Shown: positions 16,201-26,261 of the stretch, one piece after another
Position numbering within the stretch: the stretch's first letter is position 1
Layout of the letters: every line of letters begins with the position of its first letter
DNA from: JAAAOZ01 sp964496595
GTDB lineage: Bacteria; Chloroflexota; Anaerolineae; B4-G1; SLSP01
Assembly: GCA_964496595.1 (NCBI GenBank)
Contig: CAZCAI010000025.1
Span: 1-35,933 of the forward strand
Direction of reading: 5' to 3'
DNA length: 35,933 nt
Translations under genes and position numbers: made by a program
Notes under the pieces: model-generated
Databases searched by the model: none
What the model was told of the DNA's origin: nothing
The model's input: only the letters and a program-made list of their open reading frames with translations

Positions 16201-19183
16201 ATTTGATGGGGTGGATGACAGTCTGCTGGTCGCTAACAACGCGGAGCTGAGCACTGAGAAGTTTAGCCTGGGATTCTGGGTCAAGCCGGATAGCGAAAAG
16301 AGCCAGTGGCAGGTCTTGATGCTCAAATATGATGACGACGACGCGGATGCAGACATCCGACGCAATTACGGCGTGTTCATCGTGCCGGATTCCGGTAAGG
16401 TGCGGATTAACGCGAAAGACAGCGCTTGCCGGGATTTTTCTCTGGCCCTGGACAGCACGGCCGAGCTATCTTTTGGGAAATGGAACCACGTGATGATCAC
16501 CAACGACGGCGCTGAAATCATCATCTACATCAACGGCGTCGCGGCGGGGGAAACGACTTATAGCGGGGGGCTGTGTCGACGCGGCAATGTATTGCGCGTC
16601 GGATCCCCCAATTTTAGCGGCTACCTGGATGAAGTGGAAATCTATCCCCGCGCGCTCTCCCCGGATGAGGTCGCCGAGCGCGTCAAGGAACCGGTGCTGG
16701 CCCTGGACTTCAATAATCAGCGTTCCTACGCATGGCACACCCAAACGCAAGACAACTCTATCTTCCAGCAAACGGTTACGTGCAACAAAGATTATGGATG
16801 GTCCTCTTGTCCCGTCGCCGCCACCGGCATTGGTAACAATCCGACCACAAGCTTTAATCAAAGTCACTATTGGACGGTGTCAGCCAATTCCAACCTCAGA
16901 CTGGACCAAGGAGATGGGCATTTCAGCTTTGCTATGTGGATCAATCCGCAATCCCCCAAAGCGAATCAGGCCTGGTGGGAAAAGCAGATTAATTACGCGG
17001 GTTGGTGGCGGGCCATTCTGGGGAATAGTTTACCCTCTGGGAATATTAACCAAGCTTATCCTAGTCTGTACCATCGAGGGCAGGACTTACGGATCTTCTT
17101 TGGGAATGGCAGCAGTGTCTGCGAATATGAAGCTCATAACGTGCTGAATTTGGATAGCTGGCAGCACCTCATGGTCAGTTTCGATGGCAGTCAGTTCGTA
17201 ATTTACCGGAATGGCAGCGAAGTTGCCAGAGGCGCTGGCACCAACTGTCAAAACCATAAACCCGCCGGTACCGATTCCTTTTATATCGGGCGCACAAATC
17301 GAAACGCGATGCTTTACCTTGACAAGGTCGCACTGACTAACATCGCGGATGGCACATGCTTCTTCGGCTGTCCCCGAGCTGAACTGGTGCTGAAGTTGGA
17401 TGATAATATTATCTGGACCAAGAAAAATATTGAGCGTTCTATGAACGAAAAATATGAGCCGAGTGGGACGTTTTCGATTGATCCGCATTCGGTTTGGTTT
17501 TCTGGCGATGGCGATCATAAACTAGAATTGGTTGAAGGGGATGCTTCTGTGGGTGAGTCAACCGCAGATGACGAGTTATACGCCATCACGTTCCGAAACA
17601 TCAGTCTGGGCAGTTACACCGATAAATTCGATCGTTGGTATAGTGCGGATAATTTTGGCAGAGGCTCCATAACGTTTCACCATGCAAACGACTATTTTAA
17701 GGGCAGTCTGGATGATGTGCGTCTCTATCGCCAGGCTTTGAGCGCTGAGGATGCCTGGTCTCTGTATACAAACTACGTTAAGATTGTACACTTGGACTTC
17801 GACGAAGCCCCCGGCGCTGAGCGCTTCCAAGATGCATCCTTTAATAAATTGACCGGCTCCTGCTCCGATGACAGTTGCCCGGATAGTGGCCTCCCCGGCC
17901 ATCCTAACCGCTCTCTCCGCTTTGATGGCCTGAACGATTATATCTGGGTCCCGGTCAAAGCGCCGGACACGGATTACGCACTCGCTCTTTGGTTCAAGAC
18001 AAATTGTGATAACTGTGGCCTCTATGAGGTTAGCGCACAAGACAGCGGTGCTTATGATCGGACCCTTTACCTGAGCAACGGGAATCTTTGCGCCAGGGTA
18101 TGGGATAACGAAACGATTTGCACGAGCGGCACGGATTACGCTGACAATCAATGGCATCACCTGGTGCATGCCATTGGCGCCGACATAGGAGGACAAAAGC
18201 TTTATCTCGATGGCGCTGAAAAAGCCAGCGGCAGCAAAAGTACCTCTGATTTTACTTGGGGAACTGGCTTGAAAATCGGCCACACCGCAGACGGTAGCAG
18301 CCCGTATTTTAGAGGCTTTGTCGATCAGGTCATGCTTTTTAACAGAACCTTAAACCAATCAGAAATCGCCTTTTTAACCGGCACTTCAGGCCAACTGTGG
18401 ATGAAATTCGATGAACCTCTGGGCACAACCACATTTATCGACGCTGCCGGTACGTACAGCGCGATCACGTGTTCTGGCGCTCAGTCGTGTCCTGGGGCCG
18501 GCGCAAAAGGCAAAATAGACGGCGCGGCCGTATTTGATGGCGACGATCTCTTGACTTTGCCCACGACTCTTAACCTGAACGGCTCAAGTTCAACGTTTGC
18601 CCTTTGGGTTAAACCTCAACGCGTCTACGGTGCGGGGTATTTAGTTCTTAAAGGAGGGGATGGTTATGATCGCAGTAACTATTCCCTGGGCCTGGTTGGG
18701 TATGGTGAAATATTTTTCGTCCCGCCAGATTGGGGCTGTAGATGGGGAGGCAAAAGTTGGAAGACTAAGCAAGCGCTTCCTTTGGACACTTGGAGTCACG
18801 TAGTTGTTACCTATGAAGGAGACCAGACCCCACCCAAAATTTATATCAATGGGAGTGAGACACCCATTGAAGGGGAGACCTGGTATAGTTACGATACGTG
18901 TGAGTACATCGACAACGAGATGGAAATAGGCCGGAATTTCAAGGGCCTTTTGGATGAGCTGGCGATTTATTATGAGCAGGCTCTGCGACCGGAGACGATC
19001 CGGGAGTTGTACGCTTATCAAGCTGCGTGGTTTGAGACAGAAGACGCGCACACCATTACGGTTGACGCCGATAAACCGACGGCCCGACTTGACTTAGCCG
19101 CCACCCACATCGCTAACCACGATAAAGTGATGGCGATTGTGGCCGACGACGCCACCTCGTGGGTGGAGACGGTGGAGTACAGC
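10250..19183 (+). CDS. Giant surface protein with TSP3 and LamG repeats, N-terminal part (interrupted by assembly gap)
   Basis: N-terminal 2978 residues of a giant protein. The ATG at 10250 is preceded by AAGGAG at 6 nt; an in-frame ATG at 10334 would give a shorter signal peptide. Layout: signal/anchor helix (36-55, VLPVLVLIVSLVLWFAPPL); an extracytoplasmic domain reminiscent of LolA/LppX-like lipid carriers (about 60-300); two membrane helices (about 320-385); thrombospondin type-3-like calcium loops (about 440-525 and 555-582, repeated DxDGDGLxD); a long unrecognised region; a very hydrophobic stretch (about 1243-1347) with several possible membrane helices; a second calcium-loop cluster (about 1579-1709); then four LamG/concanavalin-like domains (about 1930-2920), most with a C-x4/5-CP signature followed by FDG. 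An Ig-like domain starts at the gap. The likely role is calcium-stabilised adhesion or matrix binding at the cell surface. It continues in the frame after the N run. Confidence 0.87.
11571..11993 (+). repeat. Coding repeat: thrombospondin type-3-like calcium loops, cluster 1
   Basis: About six Asp-rich loops of the form DTDGDGLPDDLEE, DSDGDGLSDGVEV and DDDGDGVPDSVD, spaced like TSP3 or EF-hand-like repeats. Such loops bind calcium and stiffen stalks in extracellular proteins. Confidence 0.85.
14986..15375 (+). repeat. Coding repeat: thrombospondin type-3-like calcium loops, cluster 2
   Basis: Five further loops (for example DSDGDGLSDFYEIQTGTDP, DADNDGLNDYWEAFYGTDP and DTDGDGLTDAEEI), placed between the hydrophobic region and the first LamG domain of the giant protein. 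Confidence 0.85.
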
Positions 19184-19283
19184 NNNNNNNNNNNNNNNNN
19201 NNNNNNNNNNNNNNNNNNNNNNNNNNNNNNNNNNNNNNNNNNNNNNNNNNNNNNNNNNNNNNNNNNNNNNNNNNNNNNNNNNN
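19184..19283. other. Assembly gap (100 N)
   Basis: Exactly 100 N, the usual placeholder for a gap of unknown size. The flanking frames differ by one phase across the placeholder, which only means the true gap length is not 100. Both flanks encode similar Ig-like sequence (ADDATSWVETVEYS before, SDASSGVAQLYVSLFDARD after), so the break probably fell in repeated domain sequence. Confidence 0.97.
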
Positions 19284-22200
19284 TCTGATGCCAGCAGCGG
19301 CGTGGCACAACTCTATGTCAGCCTCTTCGACGCCCGGGACGCGCTGGTGGGCGGGGCGCAGTTAGCCACGCTCAATGGCGAGACCTGGCAGGTGGCCTAT
19401 CCCTTCCTCTACCCTCCCAACGGCACGTTCAGTCTTAAACTCGAGGCCGTGGATAACGTGGGGAATCGGACCGCGCAGACGGTCACCGGGCTGCGTCTCG
19501 ATAGCACACCGCCGGTGGCCTACGTGACCGACGTTGGGGAGACGTCTGAACCGTTGACGGGCCTTGGCGAGCACCGGCCGGTGATTTCCGGCACGGTCAC
19601 CGAAGCGCCCTATCTCGGCAATCCTGTACTGGCCCTGGCTTTCGAGGAGACCACTGGAGCCACCACGTTCTTCGATGGTTCTCCCTTAAAAAATAACGGT
19701 GCTTGTAGCGGCGCTGCCTGCCCGGCGGCGGGACAAGCCGGACGATATGGCCTCGCGCCGAGCTTCGACGGCAATGACACCATCGAGATTCCCTACAACG
19801 CCGCCCTCAATCCAGATAGCTTTACCGTGGCCGGCTGGGCCAAAGTCACAGGCGGCAGCGGCAGTTATCGCGCCGTGTGGACGTCGCGGGATGACGTACC
19901 TGCGCGGGGCTATATCCTGTACGTAACCCCCGATGACCGGTGGGAATTCTGGGTCGGCGCCGAGCCTGGCGGCTGGACCAGCGTTGGCGGCGGCGCGATT
20001 GCGCTGCACACCTGGACGCACCTTAGCACGGTCTATGATGCTGCTGCGCGAACCATGACCTTCTATGTCAACGGCGAACTGGTGGGGAAAAGGTCGGACG
20101 TCGCGTTTGCCCCCAATACCCAACGCCCCTTACGCATCGGGGCGGGAACCACAGAAGGGCCAGCGCAATTCCACTTCACCGGCTTGATCGATGACGTGGT
20201 CATCTACAGCCGCGCCTTGCCCGACGATCAAATTCGGGCGCTGGCGAATCCCATCAGCAGCGGGGTCAGCAAAGTGGAGGTCGCTTTCCAGCATGTCCGT
20301 GGGCGCAACAAAGTGCTGTTCTTGCCCCTGGACGAAGCCGCTGGCGCGACGCGCTTTGAGGACGCCTCCATCTCGTATCAATCCGCTGCTTGTTCTGGCG
20401 CAAGCTGTCCCGTCGCCGGGCCGGTGGGCCGGTTTGGCCAGGCCCTCTCTTTTGATGGGCAGGACGATTTCATCGCTGTCCCGGACCACAGCGCTTTGGA
20501 TTTTGGGAGCGGCCCTGTGACGCTCGACCTGTGGGTGACGCCGCCCCAAACGAAAGCGGAGCGACAAACGTTGCTGGCTAAGGGGAGCGCGCAAAGCGCC
20601 GACTTGAACTATGGCCTTTACCTTGAACCCAACAGCTACCTGGTCAGCTTTAATGCCCGCACCGGTGACTGTAGCGAGGACGTGGATCGCTTGATGGCCC
20701 AAACCCCGCTGGTGCAGGGTCAGTGGAACCGCGTCACACTCACCTACGAGGGCGGCGACTTCAAGCTGTACATTAACAACCAGCTCGACAGTAGTCTTGC
20801 GCATAGTGGCGGCTTATGCCAGAACAACCAGCCGCTGCATATTGGCTACTCAGCAGACACCGGCTACTATCTGGGCGGTATGGATGCCATCGCCATCTAC
20901 GCCGACGCGTTACCCCCCGCTGAACTGCCCGCCGTCGAGAGCCAGTCGCCCTGGCAGACGGTTACCCTGGCCCACAGCGGCAGCAACTTTAGCACCTGGC
21001 GCTACCAGATTCCTGAGGTAGAAGGCCCACATTTGATCAACCTGCGCACCACCGATGCCCTGGGCCAGGTCAATGTTCAGCCCGCGATGTGGCAGGGCGA
21101 GGTTGACACGCAAGCGCCCCGCCTGCTCTTCACCCGTGTTCCCTGGAGCGGGGGGCAGGGGTGGTACTGGGTAGGATGTGCCGCCGAGGATTATAACTTA
21201 GCGGAGACCGGCTTTGCCTGTCCGCGCGGTCAGCCCGCTCCCACCTATCAAAGCGCAAGCTGGTATACGCGCGTGACGACGCGGACCAAGTTGGCTGGAT
21301 TGTCCGTCGCCCAGGAGTATGTCCAGGGCGGTGGCGACAGCATGCAAGCCTGCGACCGATATAATCAATGTGCGCTAGCGTCCGGCGAGGGCTGGACGAT
21401 CTCTGGGCAGCCAACCGGCAGCCGGCAGGCTGTTAGCCAAAGTGAAATCAGCCAGGGTGAAGCCAACTTGGGTGAAGCCAACTTGCCCGCGGGCGCCATT
21501 CTTACCCCCACGGCACAGAGTGTCTTGACGACCATCACCCCCATCGCTGTCCAGGGGTATGTTTCGGTCTCGCAAGGCCTGGGAACGCTGACCGTGATGG
21601 CCGATGGCAGCCCGATTCATAACCAAACCTGGCCCTCCGACACGACGCAGAGCACCTGGGCCACCACCTGGACCCCACCGGCTGAGGGCGCCTATACGCT
21701 GGCTATGCATTTAACCGATAGCGAGGGCAGCGTGCTCACCCATACCGCCGTGACGACCATCTACGTGGACCTCGCCGGACCGCAGCTCAGCCTGAGCACG
21801 GACCGCATCACCACGCACAACCTTACCCCCGGCGGCTTGCTGGAGCTTACCGGCCTGGTCACCGAGAACGTCAAGATACGGCAATTGGAGGTTCAGTTCA
21901 ACGGCGGCGCCTGGCAATCGGTACCCGCCAGTGTCAGCGCGCCAGACTGGACCGCCTACGTGGAGACCGGGTTGGACGAAATGCCAACCGGGCAAAGCTT
22001 CACGGTGGCCGCCAGGGTGATGGACGTGGCCGGGCGCATAGCCCAGGCCGACCGGCTGCTTCCTGCTGATGCAGTGGCGCCTACACCATTGACCATCACC
22101 GTGGCGTATGGTCATGAGCCGGGAACCATTATTTTGCCCGGTCAGTACACCATCATCACGCCCGGTTTGACCATCGATGAGGTGGCCTCGCCGGAGTTGG

Positions 22201-25200
22201 TGATCAACTGGGAACCGTTTACCGATAGCAGCGGCATCGCGGACTACACGGTTCGCTGGGTAGAAGCCTTGAGCCAGACACAACGCATCTTGAGAACCTT
22301 CACCACCACCGATCTCGCAGACAGCTTCCGCCTCGGCGAAGCGCAGAAGCTCTATATCGAACTCACTGGTCGGGATACCTTGGGCAATACTACCCGCCAG
22401 GTCTTTGGCCCTATCTTCATTGATTACGCCACGACCCCGGCCTATATAGGTTCTTTAACCGGGGAAGAAATTTACACCGGCTGGCTGGCGACGCCGTGCA
22501 ACCGCGTCGGCCTGGATCCCCGTATCCGGGACCGTGCGCCGGGCCGGGCCGCCCTCAGCCACGCCCAGCAATTCTTTGTCACCTGGAACGAGCAAGCATT
22601 ACGCCTGGCCTGGCAGGGAGCGAACTGGGACGGGGATGGCGATCTGTTTATTTACCTGGATGCGGCCCCCGGCGGCAGCGTCAAGGCCTACAATCCCTAC
22701 TCGGACATCATCAGCAACACTACGGTCTTGCTTCCGGCCGAGCAGGGAGCAGCGATAAGGTCGCAAACCAATCTGTCCCCACGCGCTGTGCGGCAGTCCA
22801 CAGCTACGGATCAGATGGCGGCCGATTATGTCGTGTGGGTGAAAGACAGCCAGACCGCGATCTTGCTGGGTTGGGATGAGGCATCGGCTTCCTGGACTCG
22901 CTTGACTGATCCCTTGACCTATGTCTTCGATCCTGCCGTGGATGGGGCGCTGACTCACCTGACACTTCCCTTCAGCAGCTTGAACATCACTGATCCTGCT
23001 ATGACCTCACTGGGGCTGGTCGCCTTCGCTACCGAGGAACAGAGCATGCGTTTGTGGGCCACCATGCCCGCGCGCAACAGCGTCAACAGCCCGCGTCTGC
23101 TGGATTTTACCTCCGCCACGAACCTGGAGCGCTTCGCTCTGACCCATCGCTATCAATGGCCGGCGCTGGGCAGCGATGTGTGTCCCAGTGGGATTATCAC
23201 GATGACCGGTCGGCAGCGCATTGCGACCGGTGATCCGGTGCAGTTTACCGGCGCGGATGTGACCCTCGCGCTGGTGGCCGATCCACCCGGTATCGCTTAC
23301 AGCGTGCTGGAGGATAACCTCTACTTTGTGATGGACGAACTGTTTGATGATCTGTTGGATTGGGACACCTGGGAAGCGGAACTGTGTGCGTATTTCCCGG
23401 ACGACCCTGAGTGTGAGCGCGACCCGGCCGCCTCGAACCAGGCTAAAGTCAGCGCGGCAGTGGGGGCTAAACAGCCTCAGATGCCAGCGGAAGAGGGCGA
23501 CGACTTCGATGCTCAGAGCCAACTGGCGACCGTCCTGGATGTGACACACCCGGCCCTGGGCGAAGGACAGACAATCACCTACACCATTCGCTACACCAAC
23601 CGGGGCGACGGCCCTGCCACCGGTCTGATCGCCGATATTCTCACCTGGGGGCCCCTGGCGTTGCCTGATGGCGACTATTATGAGGATATTGCAGGGGGCT
23701 ATTATCAGCTTATCCTGTCTTTAGGTGATTTAGCCCCTGGTGAAGAGAAAACCATGACCTTCACCGGGCAGATCGACATGGCGCTCGATCCGTTCGGCAT
23801 GGGAGAATGGGCTACCATTGACGTCATCTTCTACGACGATACCGGCGACATTTTTGAAAACCAGCTCGATTGGTTCTATCTGGATCACGAGGTTGACCAG
23901 TATGCGCCTTATTTTGTCGAAATCAGCAATCCGTGTGGGCTGGTCGGCCCGCATACCGAGACCGTCACCGGTATGGCCTTTGACCAATCGGCCATCCCCA
24001 CGATCACGCTGCAAGCCGAGGAGCCTGGCGGCGCCTGGACGGATCTCTCCACCTGTGTGGATCTCACGCCCTTCGATCATACCTGGACGTGCGCCTGGCC
24101 ATCCGGTTCCACAGCGCCGCTGGCAGCGGCAAGCGAGGGCGACATGTATCACCTCTACGCTTTCGCCACCGATCAATTTGGGGCGGAAAGTGATTGGTCG
24201 GAGGGGTATCCGCTTGTGGTCGACGCCACGCCGCCCACGATCACGCTCAGTACGCAAACGGAGCATGCCCTGTTTGACGGCTTATTGGGGCCGGGTGAAC
24301 TGCATCTTAGCGGTAGTCTGACCGATAACCGGCTGGTGGGCGCTGTGACTGTCTGCGATACCACCACAGGGGAAGAAGTCTGCACGCCAGCGCAGGTTGA
24401 TCTAGACGCTTCTACGATCCCCACCACGGTTCTCACCTACGATGATGTCCCTGAGACGGCCTTGCCCATCGGCGCAGCGACTGTCTGCGATGGCGGCACG
24501 CCGATTATCCGTACCTTCGTAGTCACCAGCAGCGCCAACGTCGCTGATATAGACGTCGGCCTGACGCTGGCCCACGAATACCGGCACGACATCGAAGCTT
24601 ATCTAACCTCGCCCTCAGGGACCGAAGTTCCCTTGATCTACGTCAATTCGCCGGCGGATAACTATGACGTTTTGCTCAACGACGCCGCGCCCGTCATCAT
24701 CGATGATGACGAAGAGGATCACAATACCGCCGACCCCTACTTTGAGAACGAACGATCACCCTATGGGTATCTGAGCTTGTTTAACGGTGAGCCTGCTGCT
24801 GGAACATGGACCTTGCGCCTGTGTGATACGTTCCCTGAGGAGGATGACGGCGCCTATTATCGCAGCCGCTTGATCGTAACCACGGATGAGCTTCCGCAAA
24901 ACACCCGCGCGGCGTGGTCTTACCAACTGCTCGATGCGGATGACGTGATCCACGAATCCCGGTCGCTGACCATCTACGGGGTTGACAGTGTGGGGAACCG
25001 GACGGCTCAGCCATTGACCCTTGATTTTGTCGTGGACACCACACCACCGGTCATTGTGCCTTACACCGGCACGATTACTGGCGGTTACATTCACATGGCC
25101 GGCATCGTCAGCGATACCACGGATCTCAAGGCGATGCAGATATCCCTGACCACACCTAACGGCGAAACGGTCGGTGACGTGATTCGACATACCGGTCATA

Positions 25201-25793
25201 CCTGGGTGTATACTAGCGCCGTTCGATTTAATGATTATGGCATTTACACCGCCTGGTTGGAGGCGGAGGATCAGGCTGGAAACCAGACGCAGTTAGGTCC
25301 TTTTGAGATCACCGTGGTTGTGCCTGAGTCCATCTATTTGCCGCTCATTGTTAAAAACTATCAACCGGGCGCGGTTGAACCCCCAGCGCCGGATTTGGTG
25401 ATCGGGGGGGATACCCTAATCACCGAGACCACGGCACTTACTCCTACCGTGATTCAACTCTTCAACACGGGCAGCGTCAGCGTCACCCAACCTTTCCGCG
25501 TGGATCTCTATTTTGATCCCTCTGAGCCGCCCACCGAGGATGCCCCTTGGGATCAGCTTGCCACGTATGGCGGCTACTGGTGGGTGGCTGACGCGGCGTT
25601 GCCTCTGATACCGGGACAAGAACTTACGCTGACTTTAACCAGTGATATGTACCAGGTTGCGGGTAGTAACTATCCGCCCAACGTGGGGGAGCTGGGGTAT
25701 TACTATGTTCAATTGGACACCTTGAACCACATCACCGAAACCCATGACCTGACCAGCGAGCCAGATAACAATATCGGTAGGGGCACGCCATAG
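19284..25793 (+). CDS. Giant surface protein, C-terminal part (LamG, Ig-like, DUF11, P-domain, CARDB)
   Basis: A further 2169 residues, read as the continuation of the gene starting at 10250. Numbering from the gap: Ig-like module (1-90), LamG domains 5 and 6 (about 113-320 and 343-550; CSGAACP and CSGASCP before the FDG strand), a Trp/Cys-rich segment (about 610-710), Ig/FN3-like modules (about 735-1055), a CBM9/DOMON-like domain (about 1060-1305), a DUF11-like domain (about 1410-1505; YTIRYTNRGDGPATGL), further Ig-like modules, and a proprotein-convertase P-domain (about 1720-1870; LAHEYRHDIEAYLTSPSGTE, then GTWTLRLCDTFPEEDDGAYY). After another Ig-like module comes the motif ESIYLPLIVKNYQPG (25323-25370) and a CARDB-like C-terminal domain (PDLVIGGDTLITET). 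The protein shares the YLPLI motif with the divergently encoded 1670-aa protein. I see no catalytic motif; binding or scaffold functions are most likely. Confidence 0.88.
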   Translation, partial: SDASSGVAQLYVSLFDARDALVGGAQLATLNGETWQVAYPFLYPPNGTFSLKLEAVDNVGNRTAQTVTGLRLDSTPPVAYVTDVGETSEPLTGLGEHRPVISGTVTEAPYLGNPVLALAFEETTGATTFFDGSPLKNNGACSGAACPAAGQAGRYGLAPSFDGNDTIEIPYNAALNPDSFTVAGWAKVTGGSGSYRAVWTSRDDVPARGYILYVTPDDRWEFWVGAEPGGWTSVGGGAIALHTWTHLSTVYDAAARTMTFYVNGELVGKRSDVAFAPNTQRPLRIGAGTTEGPAQFHFTGLIDDVVIYSRALPDDQIRALANPISSGVSKVEVAFQHVRGRNKVLFLPLDEAAGATRFEDASISYQSAACSGASCPVAGPVGRFGQALSFDGQDDFIAVPDHSALDFGSGPVTLDLWVTPPQTKAERQTLLAKGSAQSADLNYGLYLEPNSYLVSFNARTGDCSEDVDRLMAQTPLVQGQWNRVTLTYEGGDFKLYINNQLDSSLAHSGGLCQNNQPLHIGYSADTGYYLGGMDAIAIYADALPPAELPAVESQSPWQTVTLAHSGSNFSTWRYQIPEVEGPHLINLRTTDALGQVNVQPAMWQGEVDTQAPRLLFTRVPWSGGQGWYWVGCAAEDYNLAETGFACPRGQPAPTYQSASWYTRVTTRTKLAGLSVAQEYVQGGGDSMQACDRYNQCALASGEGWTISGQPTGSRQAVSQSEISQGEANLGEANLPAGAILTPTAQSVLTTITPIAVQGYVSVSQGLGTLTVMADGSPIHNQTWPSDTTQSTWATTWTPPAEGAYTLAMHLTDSEGSVLTHTAVTTIYVDLAGPQLSLSTDRITTHNLTPGGLLELTGLVTENVKIRQLEVQFNGGAWQSVPASVSAPDWTAYVETGLDEMPTGQSFTVAARVMDVAGRIAQADRLLPADAVAPTPLTITVAYGHEPGTIILPGQYTIITPGLTIDEVASPELVINWEPFTDSSGIADYTVRWVEALSQTQRILRTFTTTDLADSFRLGEAQKLYIELTGRDTLGNTTRQVFGPIFIDYATTPAYIGSLTGEEIYTGWLATPCNRVGLDPRIRDRAPGRAALSHAQQFFVTWNEQALRLAWQGANWDGDGDLFIYLDAAPGGSVKAYNPYSDIISNTTVLLPAEQGAAIRSQTNLSPRAVRQSTATDQMAADYVVWVKDSQTAILLGWDEASASWTRLTDPLTYVFDPAVDGALTHLTLPFSSLNITDPAMTSLGLVAFATEEQSMRLWATMPARNSVNSPRLLDFTSATNLERFALTHRYQWPALGSDVCPSGIITMTGRQRIATGDPVQFTGADVTLALVADPPGIAYSVLEDNLYFVMDELFDDLLDWDTWEAELCAYFPDDPECERDPAASNQAKVSAAVGAKQPQMPAEEGDDFDAQSQLATVLDVTHPALGEGQTITYTIRYTNRGDGPATGLIADILTWGPLALPDGDYYEDIAGGYYQLILSLGDLAPGEEKTMTFTGQIDMALDPFGMGEWATIDVIFYDDTGDIFENQLDWFYLDHEVDQYAPYFVEISNPCGLVGPHTETVTGMAFDQSAIPTITLQAEEPGGAWTDLSTCVDLTPFDHTWTCAWPSGSTAPLAAASEGDMYHLYAFATDQFGAESDWSEGYPLVVDATPPTITLSTQTEHALFDGLLGPGELHLSGSLTDNRLVGAVTVCDTTTGEEVCTPAQVDLDASTIPTTVLTYDDVPETALPIGAATVCDGGTPIIRTFVVTSSANVADIDVGLTLAHEYRHDIEAYLTSPSGTEVPLIYVNSPADNYDVLLNDAAPVIIDDDEEDHNTADPYFENERSPYGYLSLFNGEPAAGTWTLRLCDTFPEEDDGAYYRSRLIVTTDELPQNTRAAWSYQLLDADDVIHESRSLTIYGVDSVGNRTAQPLTLDFVVDTTPPVIVPYTGTITGGYIHMAGIVSDTTDLKAMQISLTTPNGETVGDVIRHTGHTWVYTSAVRFNDYGIYTAWLEAEDQAGNQTQLGPFEITVVVPESIYLPLIVKNYQPGAVEPPAPDLVIGGDTLITETTALTPTVIQLFNTGSVSVTQPFRVDLYFDPSEPPTEDAPWDQLATYGGYWWVADAALPLIPGQELTLTLTSDMYQVAGSNYPPNVGELGYYYVQLDTLNHITETHDLTSEPDNNIGRGTP

Positions 25794-25964
25794 AGGAAAA
25801 TTCGGCGGTCAATGCCTACGCGGCGCTCGGCCCGCGCACCGTTAACATCGCCTCTGAACGCTACGATCCCTTTCATCGACCTTCACGGCCACCGGCGGGT
25901 TCACCCTCGTCGGTCGCGCGCCACCACGACGGCTGAGCTTCACCTGCTGACATACACCAAAGCA

Positions 25965-25993
25965 AACGCGGGGCCGATCTTCGGCCCCGCGTT
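25965..25993. terminator. Bidirectional intrinsic terminator between convergent genes
   Basis: Perfect 13-bp stem AACGCGGGGCCGA / TCGGCCCCGCGTT with a TCT loop, followed by GTTATTT on the plus strand. It lies between the end of the giant gene (plus) and the end of the small TA-like gene (minus). The 170 bp from 25794 to here hold no confident gene. A nearly identical hairpin occurs at 26808-26836. Confidence 0.82.
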
Positions 25994-26033
25994 GTTATTT
26001 CACTGAGGGTTTGGATGTTTGGGACGCCCGATT

Positions 26034-26261
26034 TTACTCGCCCGTGGATTGGGCTTGTTTGTGCTTGATCGAAGCGACAATATCATCCATCGTTAAGCCT
26101 GCAAACAAGGCGTCGCGTTCTTCCGTATAATTGCCATAGCCGACGGTGAACTGATTCACGAAGCGGATGGTATTCACGATGCCAATTTCTTTACACAATA
26201 TTCGGATGGCTTCTTGGGTGATCTCTGCTAATGGCTTCGTTTCCACAGGGGCGGTATTCAT
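26034..26261 (-). CDS. Small partner protein of the PIN-domain gene (putative antitoxin)
   Basis: A 75-aa protein of unknown structure, mostly helical in appearance, containing ITQEAIRILCKEIG and then RFVNQFTVGYGNYTEERDALF. From memory, similar small proteins with an 'NQFTxGYGNYTEERD' core occur beside PIN-domain genes in cyanobacteria and Chloroflexota; I could not check this. Its start codon overlaps the stop of the PIN gene by 4 nt (ATGA), which implies translational coupling. It follows the toxin-like gene, whereas the antitoxin is usually encoded first in vapBC loci. No recognisable DNA-binding motif such as AbrB or RHH is visible, so an antitoxin role is an inference from context. Confidence 0.7.
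   Translation of the reverse strand: MNTAPVETKPLAEITQEAIRILCKEIGIVNTIRFVNQFTVGYGNYTEERDALFAGLTMDDIVASIKHKQAQSTGE

Noticed and set aside
25812..26006. A 64-codon frame after the giant gene
   Set aside because: It has no ribosome-binding site, reads through the terminator stem and has no recognisable composition. A different overlapping frame looks more coding-like but is also short.
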